In this document: one piece after another, positions 46,123 through 56,833 of the stretch | Layout: every line of letters begins with the position of its first letter | Position numbering within the stretch: position 1 is the stretch's first letter | Assembly: GCA_015227615.1 (NCBI GenBank) | Contig: JAALGZ010000011.1 | Span: 1,178,001 to 1,242,000 of the forward strand | Reading direction: 5' to 3' | Length of the DNA stretch: 64,000 nt | Origin: Labyrinthula sp. Ha | Lineage: Eukaryota; Sar; Bigyra; Labyrinthulida; Labyrinthulaceae | Position numbers and translations under genes: made by a program | Notes under the pieces: model-generated | What the model was told of the DNA's origin: nothing | Databases searched by the model: none | What the model saw: only the letters and a program-made list of their open reading frames with translations

Positions 46123-46838
46123 ATGAAGAAAACAGTACAATTACTTGTTGCACTTCAAGCAATATTTCTTGTAGCTTCAAGTCAGACAAGACCAGATTTT
46201 CAGTCGCGGAAACACATTGCCTTGCACCAGATGGACAGATACTCTGCAGCATATAGACCCCTTTCAAGATCCACCGAAACTTTACCCGCAAATCTGGCTC
46301 CTACAAACTACCCAACTAGGAAAGCAAACTCAGCACCTACGAAGTTCCCAACCCGTTCTGCCACTGCATCACCATCAAAGTTTCCAACAACTCCATCCCC
46401 AACAAAATTCCCAACAACCGCATCCCCCACGAACTTTCCTACTGATTTCCCAACGGATTTCCCCACAAACTTTCCTACCGATTTTCCAACCGATTTCCCC
46501 ACAGAAGTTCCAACTTTATTACCTACACCAGCACCTCATCCAACAATCCCTCCTACCAAAAACCCTACAAATTTTCCAACTACAAAACCACCTACTAACC
46601 CACCTACACTACGCACACTCCGTCCAACCTATTCCCCCACATGGATGCCCACATCTTTTCCTAGTAAAGCTCCAATGTATATTTTTCTTTCAAGATTGAA
46701 TTTAGACCTCTACCGTCTTTTACACCTAGTGAGTCCCCAGTTGAAACAGGCACAGTAAACCAAAAAAGCGCAGCTAAAGAAAAGAAGTTTAGTTCAGTCG
46801 TGATACTAATGCTTCTTTTTGTATATAAATTTGTGTAA
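46123..46838 (+). CDS. Secreted Pro-Thr repeat surface protein, two exons, possible GPI tail
   Basis: 228 residues after removing intron 46677-46705 (29 nt, GTATAT...TTTAG, phase 2). The signal peptide is MKKTVQLLVALQAIFLVASS. The centre is a string of PTxFPT and TDFPTDFPT units such as SPTKFPTTASPTNFPTDFPT, likely heavily O-glycosylated and rod-like. Unspliced, the frame ends after an unrelated SRLNLDLYRLL tail. Spliced, it runs through LPSFTPSESPVETG to a basic spacer and hydrophobic end (KKFSSVVILMLLFVYKFV), which looks like a GPI-attachment signal or tail anchor. Such repeats are frequent in stramenopile cell-surface proteins. The repeat DNA is also prone to slippage. The stop lies 20 bp from the stop of the convergent DHHC gene. 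Confidence 0.82.
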
Positions 46839-46858
46839 CTGGTTGTAGAATTTAATTT

Positions 46859-47545
46859 TTAACCATGTAAAACAACAGGAGAGATTAAAAGAAAGACTAA
46901 ATCTATACAAAGGAAGAAGAGAAACAACTGGAATGACTTCATGTTATTTTTTCCAATACATTTTCCAGTCCATGGACTAAGAATAAAAGCTAAGAAAAAT
47001 ATATACCAGTGATGATCATGTTCTGCAATGCAAGCTTGGCAGTCGTAACAATGCCTTGCGCCAGAAGGTCGAAAAATGTTACAATACCTGCACATTGGAT
47101 TATCTTGTCGATATTTTCCTTGATATACAAGTTCCTGCTTTATCTTTTCAAACTCTTCTGGATTGTTCTTTTTTATTATCCCTGGATCAGAATAAGCTGT
47201 TTGGGAGTAAAAGAATAATAGACCGATAAAAAGGAAGACTGCAATGGAAGAAGTCAACATTTCGTTTTTGCTTTTTGATGAGGCTGAGTACAAAAAGAAG
47301 TATACATTTGCGGATATTATTAGACTGGTTGTTATAAAGGAACAAAAGTAGTCTGAGCCGAGAATGCAGATGTAAGGAAATTTTCTTGACGGGGTGTTGC
47401 AGTCGTAAATTAGATAATTGCTTCCGTTTACTCTTTTTATCGGCAAAGGGAGAATTCTTGATATAAAAGGACGGGCTTCTTCTACAAAATAGCGTGAAGG
47501 AGGCTCCAATTTTGTTATTAGATCTTCAACTTCTTCCACTTTCAT
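46859..47545 (-). CDS. DHHC palmitoyltransferase, two exons
   Basis: 218 residues after removing the 30-nt intron 46977-47006. S-acyltransferase of membranes. Two membrane segments (about residues 68-90 and 98-120) precede the zinc-binding Cys-rich domain (MCRYCNIFRPSGARHCYDCQ), and the catalytic motif DHHCPWTGKCIGKNN follows. The intron splits the codon of the catalytic Cys (TG|T): unspliced reads DHHW plus ten extra residues, spliced reads DHHCPW. One more membrane segment (FQLFLFFLCIDLVFLLI) follows and the protein ends HG, so only three segments are seen where most family members have four or more. A further unrecognised exon is possible, but the convergent gene leaves little room. Confidence 0.9.
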   Translation of the reverse strand: MKVEEVEDLITKLEPPSRYFVEEARPFISRILPLPIKRVNGSNYLIYDCNTPSRKFPYICILGSDYFCSFITTSLIISANVYFFLYSASSKSKNEMLTSSIAVFLFIGLLFFYSQTAYSDPGIIKKNNPEEFEKIKQELVYQGKYRQDNPMCRYCNIFRPSGARHCYDCQACIAEHDHHWYIFFLAFILSPWTGKCIGKNNMKSFQLFLFFLCIDLVFLLISPVVLHG

Positions 47546-50500
47546 TCCTGCTTTCTTTTGTCGGAGTTTTATGCAGCAATTTTTCGATTACTTGAAAAGA
47601 ATACAGTAATTCCATATCGAGAATTAAATTAACATGACTTAAAATTGCTTATTTAACCCTACAACTACTTCGTAATACCTGTTATTTTCTCGATGAACTA
47701 AATATAACAGCCTAAAAATGTTCCTAATAATTTAATTTCCTTAAAACAAATGAAAAAACTTTTACAAAGGGATAAAGATCAATATTCGCGAATATAATCA
47801 CGGAGGTTTAAGTTAGCACCTTACAAACTAGCAGACTAGCCCAGTTCTTTGGCACAATGGCTCAATGAGAGAAGCATTAGTCTATTTACATAGTTAATAT
47901 TGGTGTGTTCCTTTTTAAGTAAAATAATCTTTAAGTGAGATGATCCGCGCTTAGATCTATGTTAACGGGTTACTGCAACAGTGTCCTCAACACCTACAAT
48001 AAGTTTCATAACCTCCCTATTTGTCAACGAGTTATATTCTAACTAAGAGAATTCATTTACTTGGATAAAAACCTAAAAGCCAGCTAAAATCGTACATAGG
48101 CTTCAAATAAGCATGGTGTTTGGTGCCAAACACCGCAACATGAAAACATATATGGCACAAAGAAATTTCAAAAATATGAATTTCATTCACGATATTCTAA
48201 AACCCACTAAGAATTTCCCAGATATCCTCCTGTCTTTTATATTCATCTTCATTCATAGCACCTTTCTAATTTCTTATGTCATTAGTTTGTTTCCATATCC
48301 ATTGAAATATATTCAAAATGTGTGAAATTTATTTCAGGGTTCAAGAATATATATAGAATATCAAGTTCGTTACGGAATATTTACTCAGCAAATATATTTT
48401 TTATTAACCAAAGATTTTTAGGTGTATCATCAGTATTTTTACTTTGTTGTCTGTAATCATTCTTTCCGCATATCGAAACACTGGGATCCAGTTTGGGTTT
48501 CATATCTTACCGTGCGAAAAGTTTTCAATGAGGAATAACAGAACTAACCAGAATAGGTGTTAGTATCACTAACGTGATAATATCTAAGCAGTAAGTATAA
48601 TACTTGCTTAGCAATTTATACCATCTTAGTTAGAAAAACGGTCGATAGTCTTCATCACTTGATAAAAGACTGTCGTGTTTTGACAAGAATTTGAAATATT
48701 TCCTGTTGCATGACATAAAAACCTTAAGATCCCGCCGTAGATGATCTGTCTTAGTACCCCTAAAATATGCAACGCGGATGGTACAATCGTCCATGTTACT
48801 TAGAAATTCATAAAATAGGAGATAAAGAGTACAAATTTCTAATAGCTCCTAAATGACCAGCTTAAGAAACAATACCTCAGCCAAATTCATTCTAGATGAC
48901 TCAGAGCTCCGCAGGTTATCTTGAGATGTCCTGTCGACACATTGCCCTAAATGGCTTATTATTAGTGCCCGTCTTTGAAAACTGAATTCCAGGTTAACTT
49001 TAGAAAGCCAATTTCTGTCTCACAGTATCACATTCCAGTAAAATGCCTGTCCTTAATCTGTGTCTACTTAGCTGGGTTGCTTACTGGGTTATCCTCTTTG
49101 TTAATATTCTCAACTTGACTAACAACGACAGCGTCTGATAATTTAACTATAAACGAAGGAAAAGCTTAAGACCATCGCAATAATAAGAGACTAAAATTAT
49201 TTTTGCCATAAAGTTACTATTATCTAAAATCATTTAAAAGTTTATTTTTAAAAGTCAATGCCTTAAAACTATAGGGCTGGGCAAGACTATACTTTTCCTT
49301 ATCTTGAAGTTGAAATAAATTCTTTCAAGTATGACAGACAACAGAGAGCCTTTAAAATATATCTATCACATGTATTGTACAACAAGAGGTTCCAAGTAAT
49401 TCTGTCAAGTATTTCTTGTTTTACGATCATGATTTCACTGGAAGTGAATATAACGGAAGAGTAGCTTATTTGCAGCATGTCCAAATGAGCATGTATTGAC
49501 GTAGAAAAGAATAATAATATAATAAATTCTTGTTTGCTTACAAAAAAAAATGCCGTGGATGTATGTGCTAGAGCCCTGAGAATTTGTTACCAATAAAGCA
49601 AGGTCCCGAATCAATGTGCTTAAGTCTTAAACTTGAAAGGATAATAGAACCCCGGTTTGTGTAGTGAGGTCCAACTATGGACTTGGCTAAGAACATTTTT
49701 CGGAAACTAGTGGAACCTTATCCTTAGGTTGCTTGATTATAACAGGGGCTTTTATATTTTATACTTATTTTGCTTGTAATTTGGTCTGTTTTAGAGACTA
49801 AATAGAATAGAAAAATACTGTTAATTACTATTTCTATGCAACTGCTCCGGGTCTAGGGTATGTTTAGATGTAACGAAAAAGTGTTAAACTACGACATAGG
49901 TCTATTTGTCTTATAGGATTTACCTCACGTGATTAGCTTTGCAGATAAACCAAAACTTTCTTATCTGCAATTGCTCCGCGATTCCGGAGTCCACATATTG
50001 CTCTAGTGCAAACGTATATTTCAAGAACAAAAAAGCTCAAATGTGTTCTCAAAATAATAGAATGGACAAGAAGACAATGTGCGATATCAGCTTCACTCAA
50101 GAACAAACTAGCCTATAAGGAATCAAGGCCTATTTCAGTGATAAGTAGTAGGTAATAGTTTCATTATCTAGCACAGTAAGGGGATGGTATTCATTTTGGG
50201 GAGATTATGTCAAGAGTAACCGCAGCTCTCCCTTTATAAAAGCAGCTAATCCTCTGAGAAATGACTCAAACATCCAGTCTATGATTGATAACTAATAAAT
50301 ATAGTACGAATAGTCCATTAAATACTTAGGTCACTTACCATTATTGTGGGCAATAATATATTAATTAAGTGCATTAAGCAACAACAATTCTAAAGAACTA
50401 AAATAATTTCGATAAAAACAACTCGTAGTTTTCCAGAAAATTAAACCAAATGAGTCCATAGTAAATTAAGAAGTCTAATGTAAAGTGTTCGTAATGTAAA

Positions 50501-52280
50501 TAACCTCTGGAATTTATTCAAGTAATATTAAACAAAGATGTTCTATTTAGTTAATACATTAAAGTACATGAAATTGAGGACTAAAGAAGTATACTTGAAC
50601 AAATCATAGGCTTAAGAGAGCTTATTATAAACTTTAAACTAAGTCTTATAAAGGCTCTGAGCTCATGTCTATTTGCTTCACAGGGAATTTCACTTAGTAA
50701 ACTTAATAAAAACTTCAACAGCTAGTTAGCTGCTGATAAAGATCCGATGTTTCACCAGTGTTTGTCCGTCTTAATTTATTTTAGCAGGAATATAACCTAG
50801 AGAATGATCTAGGGATTTTCCTGATTGGAAACATTTACAGCTTCTTTTCTGTCTTGATATCCTTCCCAATTAAAATCAACAACTTTTCCATGTATGTTTT
50901 CATTAAGAAAATGAAATGATAGTGAGCAATGTCACCAACTCTTGAGTTTTCGAGGCACTATATTACCGAGATTCGTAAAAGGCACAATTGAGAGTGCTGG
51001 CTGGGTAGAGTAGAGAAAAACTACAGTAAACAAAGTTGGTAAGCTTCGCGAGGCAGTTGCTTTGAGTGATCTTCGCCCAATAGTCAAAGCTAAGTTTACT
51101 TGTTATGTTTAAACGTGTGTTATGAATAATTTCGAGTGAACAGACGTCTCCGTAAACACTTGCGAGGTAATAGTTGTAGTCAGAAATGTTCTCACTATAG
51201 GGGGGCTCTCTATTCACATTACTTTTTGGGCTGGATTAAGAGGATCAAGGCTAGCTTTTTCGTGTTGGCGTTAGATGTGCGTAACTTTTAATACATAAAG
51301 TTCATCCTCACATCCTGAATATCTGGAGATAATGTAAAAGAGGTGATTATCTTGTCAATTGTTAAATTAAATGAACTATATTTCAGAGATCTCTGACCCA
51401 TTACTGTTATGCGGAAAATCTCTTGCTAATTTAGCTGGGTGAGGCTGGTAATGCCATTGACAGTAATCTCTACTGGTTCGTGAGGTTTCTCATAAATTTG
51501 AAAATAAGTTTGACGAGGGCCAGCAACAGTTGATTAAATGTTATATAACTCTTCTATTCGAAGCTTGGATATAACAAAGGGTTAGAAGGTACCAAACACA
51601 CCATTCGAAACATTATTCTTTGTTCATTTCATATTATGTGGTAGAATAAGAGATACCTATGACTGATTTTGGGTAGAGTTGGAAAGCCACCATCGTTATA
51701 TTAAAATTTTCCTGCTAGTTGTGACAGAAAGTTGCAAATGTCTACAACATTTTATATAACAAAAATATATATTCCCTGCTGCTAAGCTCCTCTTCATAGA
51801 AAAGTCGAGTCATCGGAGCTCCTTATATATACACCACTGGAGCAAAGTAGTTTGCAAACTCTATAAAAACATTAAAAGCAATTTTGTTTTATTTAATAAG
51901 CTCTCTCAAATTTATTTAAATAAAGAAACATTTCTGATAAGATCTATTTAAATTACAGAAGGGGGTATTCATTATATTTTTTACATTTTACTTTAATCTA
52001 ATAGAGTTTACATTCTTTCTTTTACTTTGAGTTCTTCTTCTTTGTGCTAATTTAGACCAAATCTCATTTAATAAATAAAGTGTCTCTTTTAATATATTCC
52101 TACCTTAATGTAACACCATTATTTTCTGTTATTTTGTCCGTTTATCAATATATATTCATTTGTTATTTTTAAATTGCCCAAAAACTCTTCCACACTGTAT
52201 ATTGGAATTTGGAACACGGAACATTGGGACTGGAACATTAATGTATGTAAATCCGACTTGAACAAAACAAACTAATAAAA
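47546..52280. other. Gene-free stretch with a cluster of small hairpins
   Basis: 4.7 kb with no gene recognised on either strand. Between about 48559 and 48682 three inverted repeats lie in a row: GTTAGT/ACTAAC with a 3-base loop, CTAAGC...GCTTAG enclosing AAGTAT/ATACTT, and a looser pair around 48635-48652 and 48664-48682. Their meaning is unknown. The last 200 bp form the promoter region of the 52281 gene. Confidence 0.4.
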
Positions 52281-54089
52281 ATGCGAAGAGAAAGTGATGG
52301 ATATCGTCCAAGATCTCGAAGAGAAAGTGAAGGATACTATCGACGCCCTTCACGAAACGACTATGACGATTATGATGATTACCGGCCAAGATCACGTAGG
52401 GAGAGTGATGGCTATCGTCCTCGGTCTCGGGGATATAGTGAAGAATATGCTCCACGAATTCGGAAAGAAAGTGGAAGACCAAGATCAAGAAGAGATAGTG
52501 GAAGACAAAAGCAGCGTCTTAGAGAAAAACGAGGGTATCACATGTTTACAGGTTTGGATAGGTTCCTCCTGATTCTTTCAGGGTTATTCCTGGCTTTTTC
52601 TTTCGTTGTCTGGTTTGGAACGTTCTTGAATGCTTTTGGAGCAGCGTATTTTTCTCTTCTATCATTTGCATGTACTTTGGGTTATGTGAGAAACAAAGAT
52701 AAAGGTCTTTCAGAATTTAGGGCAGCGGGTTTTTTTCGGTTCGTCTGCTTTGTGACATTCATTTTTATGATTTGCGCATTTGGTGCTCGAATGGTCAGTT
52801 TACCACCAAATCAACCAGAAAGAGCACTTCAACCAATCTTTCAAGTGGTTTTACTTTTCCTCTTTCCACTTTTCGCATCAATCTTCACAACAAACACCGA
52901 TAAAACAACACGAACAAGACGCTACTCTTCAAACTACGATAAAGAAGTACGTCCTGCTGTTCACTATCAAGAATTTAACACAAGTCCAAGAGAATTCAAC
53001 TTCAAGGATTGCAGTCATCAAACTTGTCTTTGCATTCTTCCTCTTTTAATCATCGTTTCTTCTCTTTTTATTATTTTAACGGTTAACTATGATAAGAAGT
53101 TCGAGACCGGAAAGAACATCGATAAGAACAATGAAGCAGAGTTTAAAATACCTATTTATGAAGGAGCAGAAACTAAAGTAAATGTCCGCTGCAGAGGCCT
53201 TGAAGCAAAAAGAGAATTTGGACAAGATACTCCAACAATAATATTCTTTCACAAAACAGGCGGCCAAGGATTGGATTTTGCTTGGGGATTGGAAATATTA
53301 GAACAAGATACTTTAATATGTGTGATTGATCGTGTTGGAAGTGGAAAAAGTCGTAATTTTAAGAATGTGAATCTATCAAAAAGAAGAGTAGACGTAGTTG
53401 CAGATGAATACATACATGTTCTAGAACAAATGGCATTTGTTGAAGAGCTTGAAGGTTTGTACGACCCAGAAAACGTACTCTTTGTATCTCATGGAGATGG
53501 GGAATATTATCTGCGAGCAGTTTTAGTCAAAGATCCAGATGCTTGTGAAGGCATGGTATTCGTCGATCCACCTCTTGCTGAGAGCACAGATGAGTGTGGT
53601 GCTGATAAGAAAGGCAAAGAACCAAGGATTACAATCTTGGGTCAAAACTACATTGATTCTGGCTTTTCAATTCTAATTTCTCCATTTAGGTTCTTCGGAT
53701 TAGACAATGCAGGGTTTAATTTACCTGATAATGAAATTACTGAGTTTTTTGCAAGTATTTTTCGATCGGATCAGTTTCGAGCAACCCTTCAAGCTCTGGC
53801 AGATGTTCCTGAGAATTGTGAGTATGTGAAAGAAAACGCACCAGAAGGAGGATATGATGTTCCGGTTGAGGTAATTTATGCTGAAAATGGGAGACTGAAG
53901 AACAGGGAGAATCTAGATAGTGATATTGAAAGTTTAGGATCAGGAAGTGTCACAAAAATGCTGATTGATCGCGCGGATGACCAGCTTGTTATCTTTAAAG
54001 ATACGTTTGCTAGAACTGTATGCAGTGAAATAATGAATATGGCAGGAACTGTAGAAGAAACTGTCAGGAATAGAAGACTTCAGGGATAA
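52281..54089 (+). CDS. Polytopic membrane protein with alpha/beta-hydrolase-like domain lacking the nucleophile Ser
   Basis: 602 residues. An Arg/Ser/Tyr-rich N-terminus with repeats (SRRESDGYRPRSR) is followed by about five membrane segments between residues 90 and 275 (for example FLLILSGLFLAFSFVVWFG and ILPLLIIVSSLFIILTV). A C-terminal alpha/beta-hydrolase-like fold follows: TIIFFHKTGGQGLDFAW (oxyanion strand region), CVIDRVGSGKS, and the elbow FVSHGDGEYYLR (about 401-412), then VFVDPP. The G-x-S-x-G elbow reads S-H-G-D-G, with Gly where the nucleophile Ser should be and an Asp next to it, so classical hydrolysis is unlikely. It may be a pseudoenzyme or receptor-like protein. The ATG at 52281 is the first in frame. 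Confidence 0.8.
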   Translation: MRRESDGYRPRSRRESEGYYRRPSRNDYDDYDDYRPRSRRESDGYRPRSRGYSEEYAPRIRKESGRPRSRRDSGRQKQRLREKRGYHMFTGLDRFLLILSGLFLAFSFVVWFGTFLNAFGAAYFSLLSFACTLGYVRNKDKGLSEFRAAGFFRFVCFVTFIFMICAFGARMVSLPPNQPERALQPIFQVVLLFLFPLFASIFTTNTDKTTRTRRYSSNYDKEVRPAVHYQEFNTSPREFNFKDCSHQTCLCILPLLIIVSSLFIILTVNYDKKFETGKNIDKNNEAEFKIPIYEGAETKVNVRCRGLEAKREFGQDTPTIIFFHKTGGQGLDFAWGLEILEQDTLICVIDRVGSGKSRNFKNVNLSKRRVDVVADEYIHVLEQMAFVEELEGLYDPENVLFVSHGDGEYYLRAVLVKDPDACEGMVFVDPPLAESTDECGADKKGKEPRITILGQNYIDSGFSILISPFRFFGLDNAGFNLPDNEITEFFASIFRSDQFRATLQALADVPENCEYVKENAPEGGYDVPVEVIYAENGRLKNRENLDSDIESLGSGSVTKMLIDRADDQLVIFKDTFARTVCSEIMNMAGTVEETVRNRRLQG

Positions 54090-54400
54090 ACTCGATTCAA
54101 GCTTTTTACTTTATCTCGTTAACGCAATGTATATGTTTTCTTGTCCTTTTTCGTTCTTATTCCAGAACGGGTTTAGTTAAACCGATGGTGCTCAACTTCT
54201 GCTCGTCAGCAACAGAATCTGTGCATTAAAATGTTCAACTGAGCTAATATATGATACTCTGAACTTTCATCAAAAAAACCTTCGTGCATGAACAGTGTAT
54301 TGAGATATTTGAACTTTGTATCACCCGGGCCTTTTCTGTTGCTGGGCGAGTTCGTGAAGACACGTACTAGTTAATCTAGGACAAACACAACACAGAAAAT
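54090..54400. other. Intergenic
   Basis: 311 bp between two plus-strand genes. No feature recognised beyond the presumed promoter of the reductase gene. Confidence 0.5.
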
Positions 54401-55315
54401 ATGGAGAAACACTTAAAAATATACAAAAACTACTCAAAATGGTGCCTAAGTTCTTCCAACTCTTACAAAAGAGGATTCGAAACAGAATATTTGGAAAGCT
54501 GTTACCTACCTCTAAAAGGGTTTCAAGTTGATGAAAGAGAAGAGGTGTCTCACAACGTGGTGCGGATCAAAGTGAACATTCCGAAGGAACATCAAAAAGC
54601 GTTTTTTAATCTTGGAGTTCCTGGCACAGTTTTTATTTACTCGGAGGAAATTGATAGAAACCGACCGTACGATCCGATTACGCAGCCGGAGAATGATGAA
54701 TACTTGGAGTTCTTGATTAAAGCTTACCCAGAGAAAGAGGGATCAATGGGTACGTTTCTCTTTAATGCGGAAGTTGGAACAGAACTTCAATTAGCTACAA
54801 TCCCGAAGAAGTTGTTCTACGGAAAACCTTATGAAAAAAACAGATGGAGGTTTGTAGCTTTTTTTGCCTGTGGAACTGGATTGGCTCCTGTTCTTCAATT
54901 TCTGAGAAGAAGGTTTAATGATGAGGGAAAAAAAGAGGATGACACGAAAGTTTTTCTTATCTTGGCGAATAGAAAGAAAGAGGATATTCTACTTGTGAAT
55001 GAGCTGCAAAAAATCCAGGAGGAAAATCATGATCATTTTTTTCTTACACTAATTCTTTCAAGAGAGGAGAAGAATGAAACTAAGGTTAACTTTGAAGAAG
55101 GTAGAGTAAGAAAAGATATTATAGAAAAATATTTGTGCACCAAGCTAAATGATCTTGGAATAAATAAAAATGATGGGTTTGTTTTTGTGGTTGGGACAGA
55201 TGAGTTTCGAAAGACTCTAATTGGGGAAAAGTTCTTTCGCCCATTGTTTTTTGGAAAATTGGAAGGTGTGTTGGACAAAGTTGGGTTTCAGCTTAAGCAA
55301 GTTTATGTTCTGTAA
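54401..55315 (+). CDS. NADH-cytochrome b5 reductase-like flavoprotein
   Basis: 304 residues, ferredoxin-NADP+/cytochrome-b5 reductase fold, FAD and NAD(P)H dependent. RPYDPIT (about 89-95) stands at the FAD motif RxY(T/S)xx, with Asp at the usual Thr. GSMGTFLFNAEVGTELQL matches the G-x-M-S FAD diphosphate motif. FFACGTGLAPVLQFL is the pyridine-nucleotide GTGIAP motif. FLILANRKKEDILLVNEL and FVFVVGTDEF complete the NAD domain. The N-terminal 40 residues show no clear signal or membrane segment, unlike ER-anchored CBR. The C-terminal part (KKNETKVNFEEGRVRKDIIE) keeps the family's GRV...I pattern. The electron acceptor is not known; cytochrome b5 is a reasonable guess. Confidence 0.88.
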   Translation: MEKHLKIYKNYSKWCLSSSNSYKRGFETEYLESCYLPLKGFQVDEREEVSHNVVRIKVNIPKEHQKAFFNLGVPGTVFIYSEEIDRNRPYDPITQPENDEYLEFLIKAYPEKEGSMGTFLFNAEVGTELQLATIPKKLFYGKPYEKNRWRFVAFFACGTGLAPVLQFLRRRFNDEGKKEDDTKVFLILANRKKEDILLVNELQKIQEENHDHFFLTLILSREEKNETKVNFEEGRVRKDIIEKYLCTKLNDLGINKNDGFVFVVGTDEFRKTLIGEKFFRPLFFGKLEGVLDKVGFQLKQVYVL

Positions 55316-55841
55316 ACATGGTTTAACATGGGCCAAAAGAAAATATACACTTAAATCGCTAAAAAGCAAAAATAGTTATTGTATATACAGTGCATCTAGA
55401 AACATCTTGCCGCAACCACCTCTAGTCTTCTTGCGGAAAAATTTTAAAAATTTTCTCAACACGCATTAGGCATTCTTAAATAAGGAAAACAGTAAACTCA
55501 TTTTCAAGAAGTATTTGTCTTCGATCAACATATATAGATCTCTCATTAGTGCCTTTGTATACTTTTCTAATTTTGTGGTCCAGCTAACAAAGTGAGTTAT
55601 CGCAGAAGTAGTTCAAGGGTTCATCCATTCGAACACAGAAGAAAAGCAGTAAATAAACTTAGTCTTCTCAGCTTCGAAAGGATGTAAGTTTCTTAAAACT
55701 GTTAAAATCTAAAAGACAAATACGTATTGGTGCAATGTTCCGAATTCTAAGTTTAAAGTTCCCGACAGCTTGGGTAAAATAAGAGAAGCGTTAGCCAAAA
55801 GTCGAGATGACATTACTGTGGCTGAAGAACAAAATTGAAAA
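55316..55841. other. Intergenic, upstream of UNC50
   Basis: No gene or repeat seen; 5' region of the UNC-50 gene. Confidence 0.5.
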
Positions 55842-56772
55842 ATGCAAAGTCCGAGCCAAGTCATTAATCGATCAGGATTTGATTTAGAGGCCAGTTCCCC
55901 ACGAAAACTAAACTCTTCCGGGCGCAGTCAAACTTCTCTAAGTGGGTCGAATAAAAACACCCACCTCTCTTATGCTCATACGTTATACACCTCCTCCAAG
56001 AACTTTACTTTTAAATCAAGCGATTCAACTTCAACACTGTACATTTTTTTGTCTTGATTAACTTTCTAGAAAAATTTTGAAAATGTATTTTAAGAGAATG
56101 TCAGATCCAAAACAAATGGATATTAATTATTCACTGAAACAAATGCTGTACCTCATAAAAAGTCCTTCGAAAGTGTATAAACTAACTTCATGGAGAAAGC
56201 AAACGAAAGATCAGTGGGCTCGTGATGATCCTGGGTTTCTTTTCCTCCTTCTCTTGCTCATAATTACTGGAAGTTTTTTCCTGTCACTGTTTGCAGGCGG
56301 CCCATCAAGATTTACCCAAATAGTCCCGACAATCCTCAGATCCCTTCTCCTCTTTCTTTTCACCTCCTTTGCAATCTCATATTCTCTAAATCACGTTTCA
56401 AACTCTTTTTTCAGAATAAAGCATTCCCATTCTGCAGAACAAAAAGTTGAAATTCTTTACTCATTTGATGTACATTGCAACTCTCTTTTTCCTTTTCTAT
56501 TATTTTTCTACGTTCCGAATATGGTATTTATAAAAATGCTGACGTCGGAAAAATTTCTGCTACTTTTTGTAACAAACTCAATTTATGCAGGATTCGGAGT
56601 ATATTATTTTTATCTAACATTTCTTGGTTATTTATATTTGCCGTTTTTAGATAAAGAAAGAGTGATGAAATTAATGTATCCTGTAGGTGCAGTTATGGTG
56701 GTTTATGTGCTATGTCTGTTATTTAAGATAAACATAAACAACTTTATGTTGAGTTGGATATATGGCTTTTAA
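55842..56772 (+). CDS. UNC50: UNC-50 family membrane protein, two exons
   Basis: 299 residues when intron 56039-56069 (31 nt, GTACAT...TTCTAG, phase 2) is removed. Golgi membrane protein of the UNC-50 family, which in animals helps nicotinic receptor and cargo trafficking. Exon 2 holds the whole conserved part: INYSLKQMLYLIKSPSKVY, RKQTKDQWARDDPGFLFLL, YSFDVHCNSLFPFLL, YYFYLTFLGYLYLPFL, with about five membrane segments. Exon 1 adds a Ser-rich, low-complexity N-terminus (MQSPSQVINRSGFDLEASSP), common for this family in protists. Translation could also begin at the internal MKMYFKRM, so the intron is likely but not forced. Confidence 0.9.
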
Positions 56773-56833
56773 TTTATATTTAATTTTACAACGTTGCTTT
56801 CTATTTACTTTATGTATCTGTCAGTTGCATATT

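Noticed and set aside
46217-46699. 160-residue plus-strand frame and a minus-strand GKSVGKFVG repeat frame
   Set aside because: Both are shadows of the Pro-Thr repeat DNA. Only the 46123 frame has a signal peptide and a sensible tail.
52530-52560. GYHMFTG as a third copy of the FYSMFH motif
   Set aside because: The match is only partial and the NARE block is missing, so it is most likely chance.
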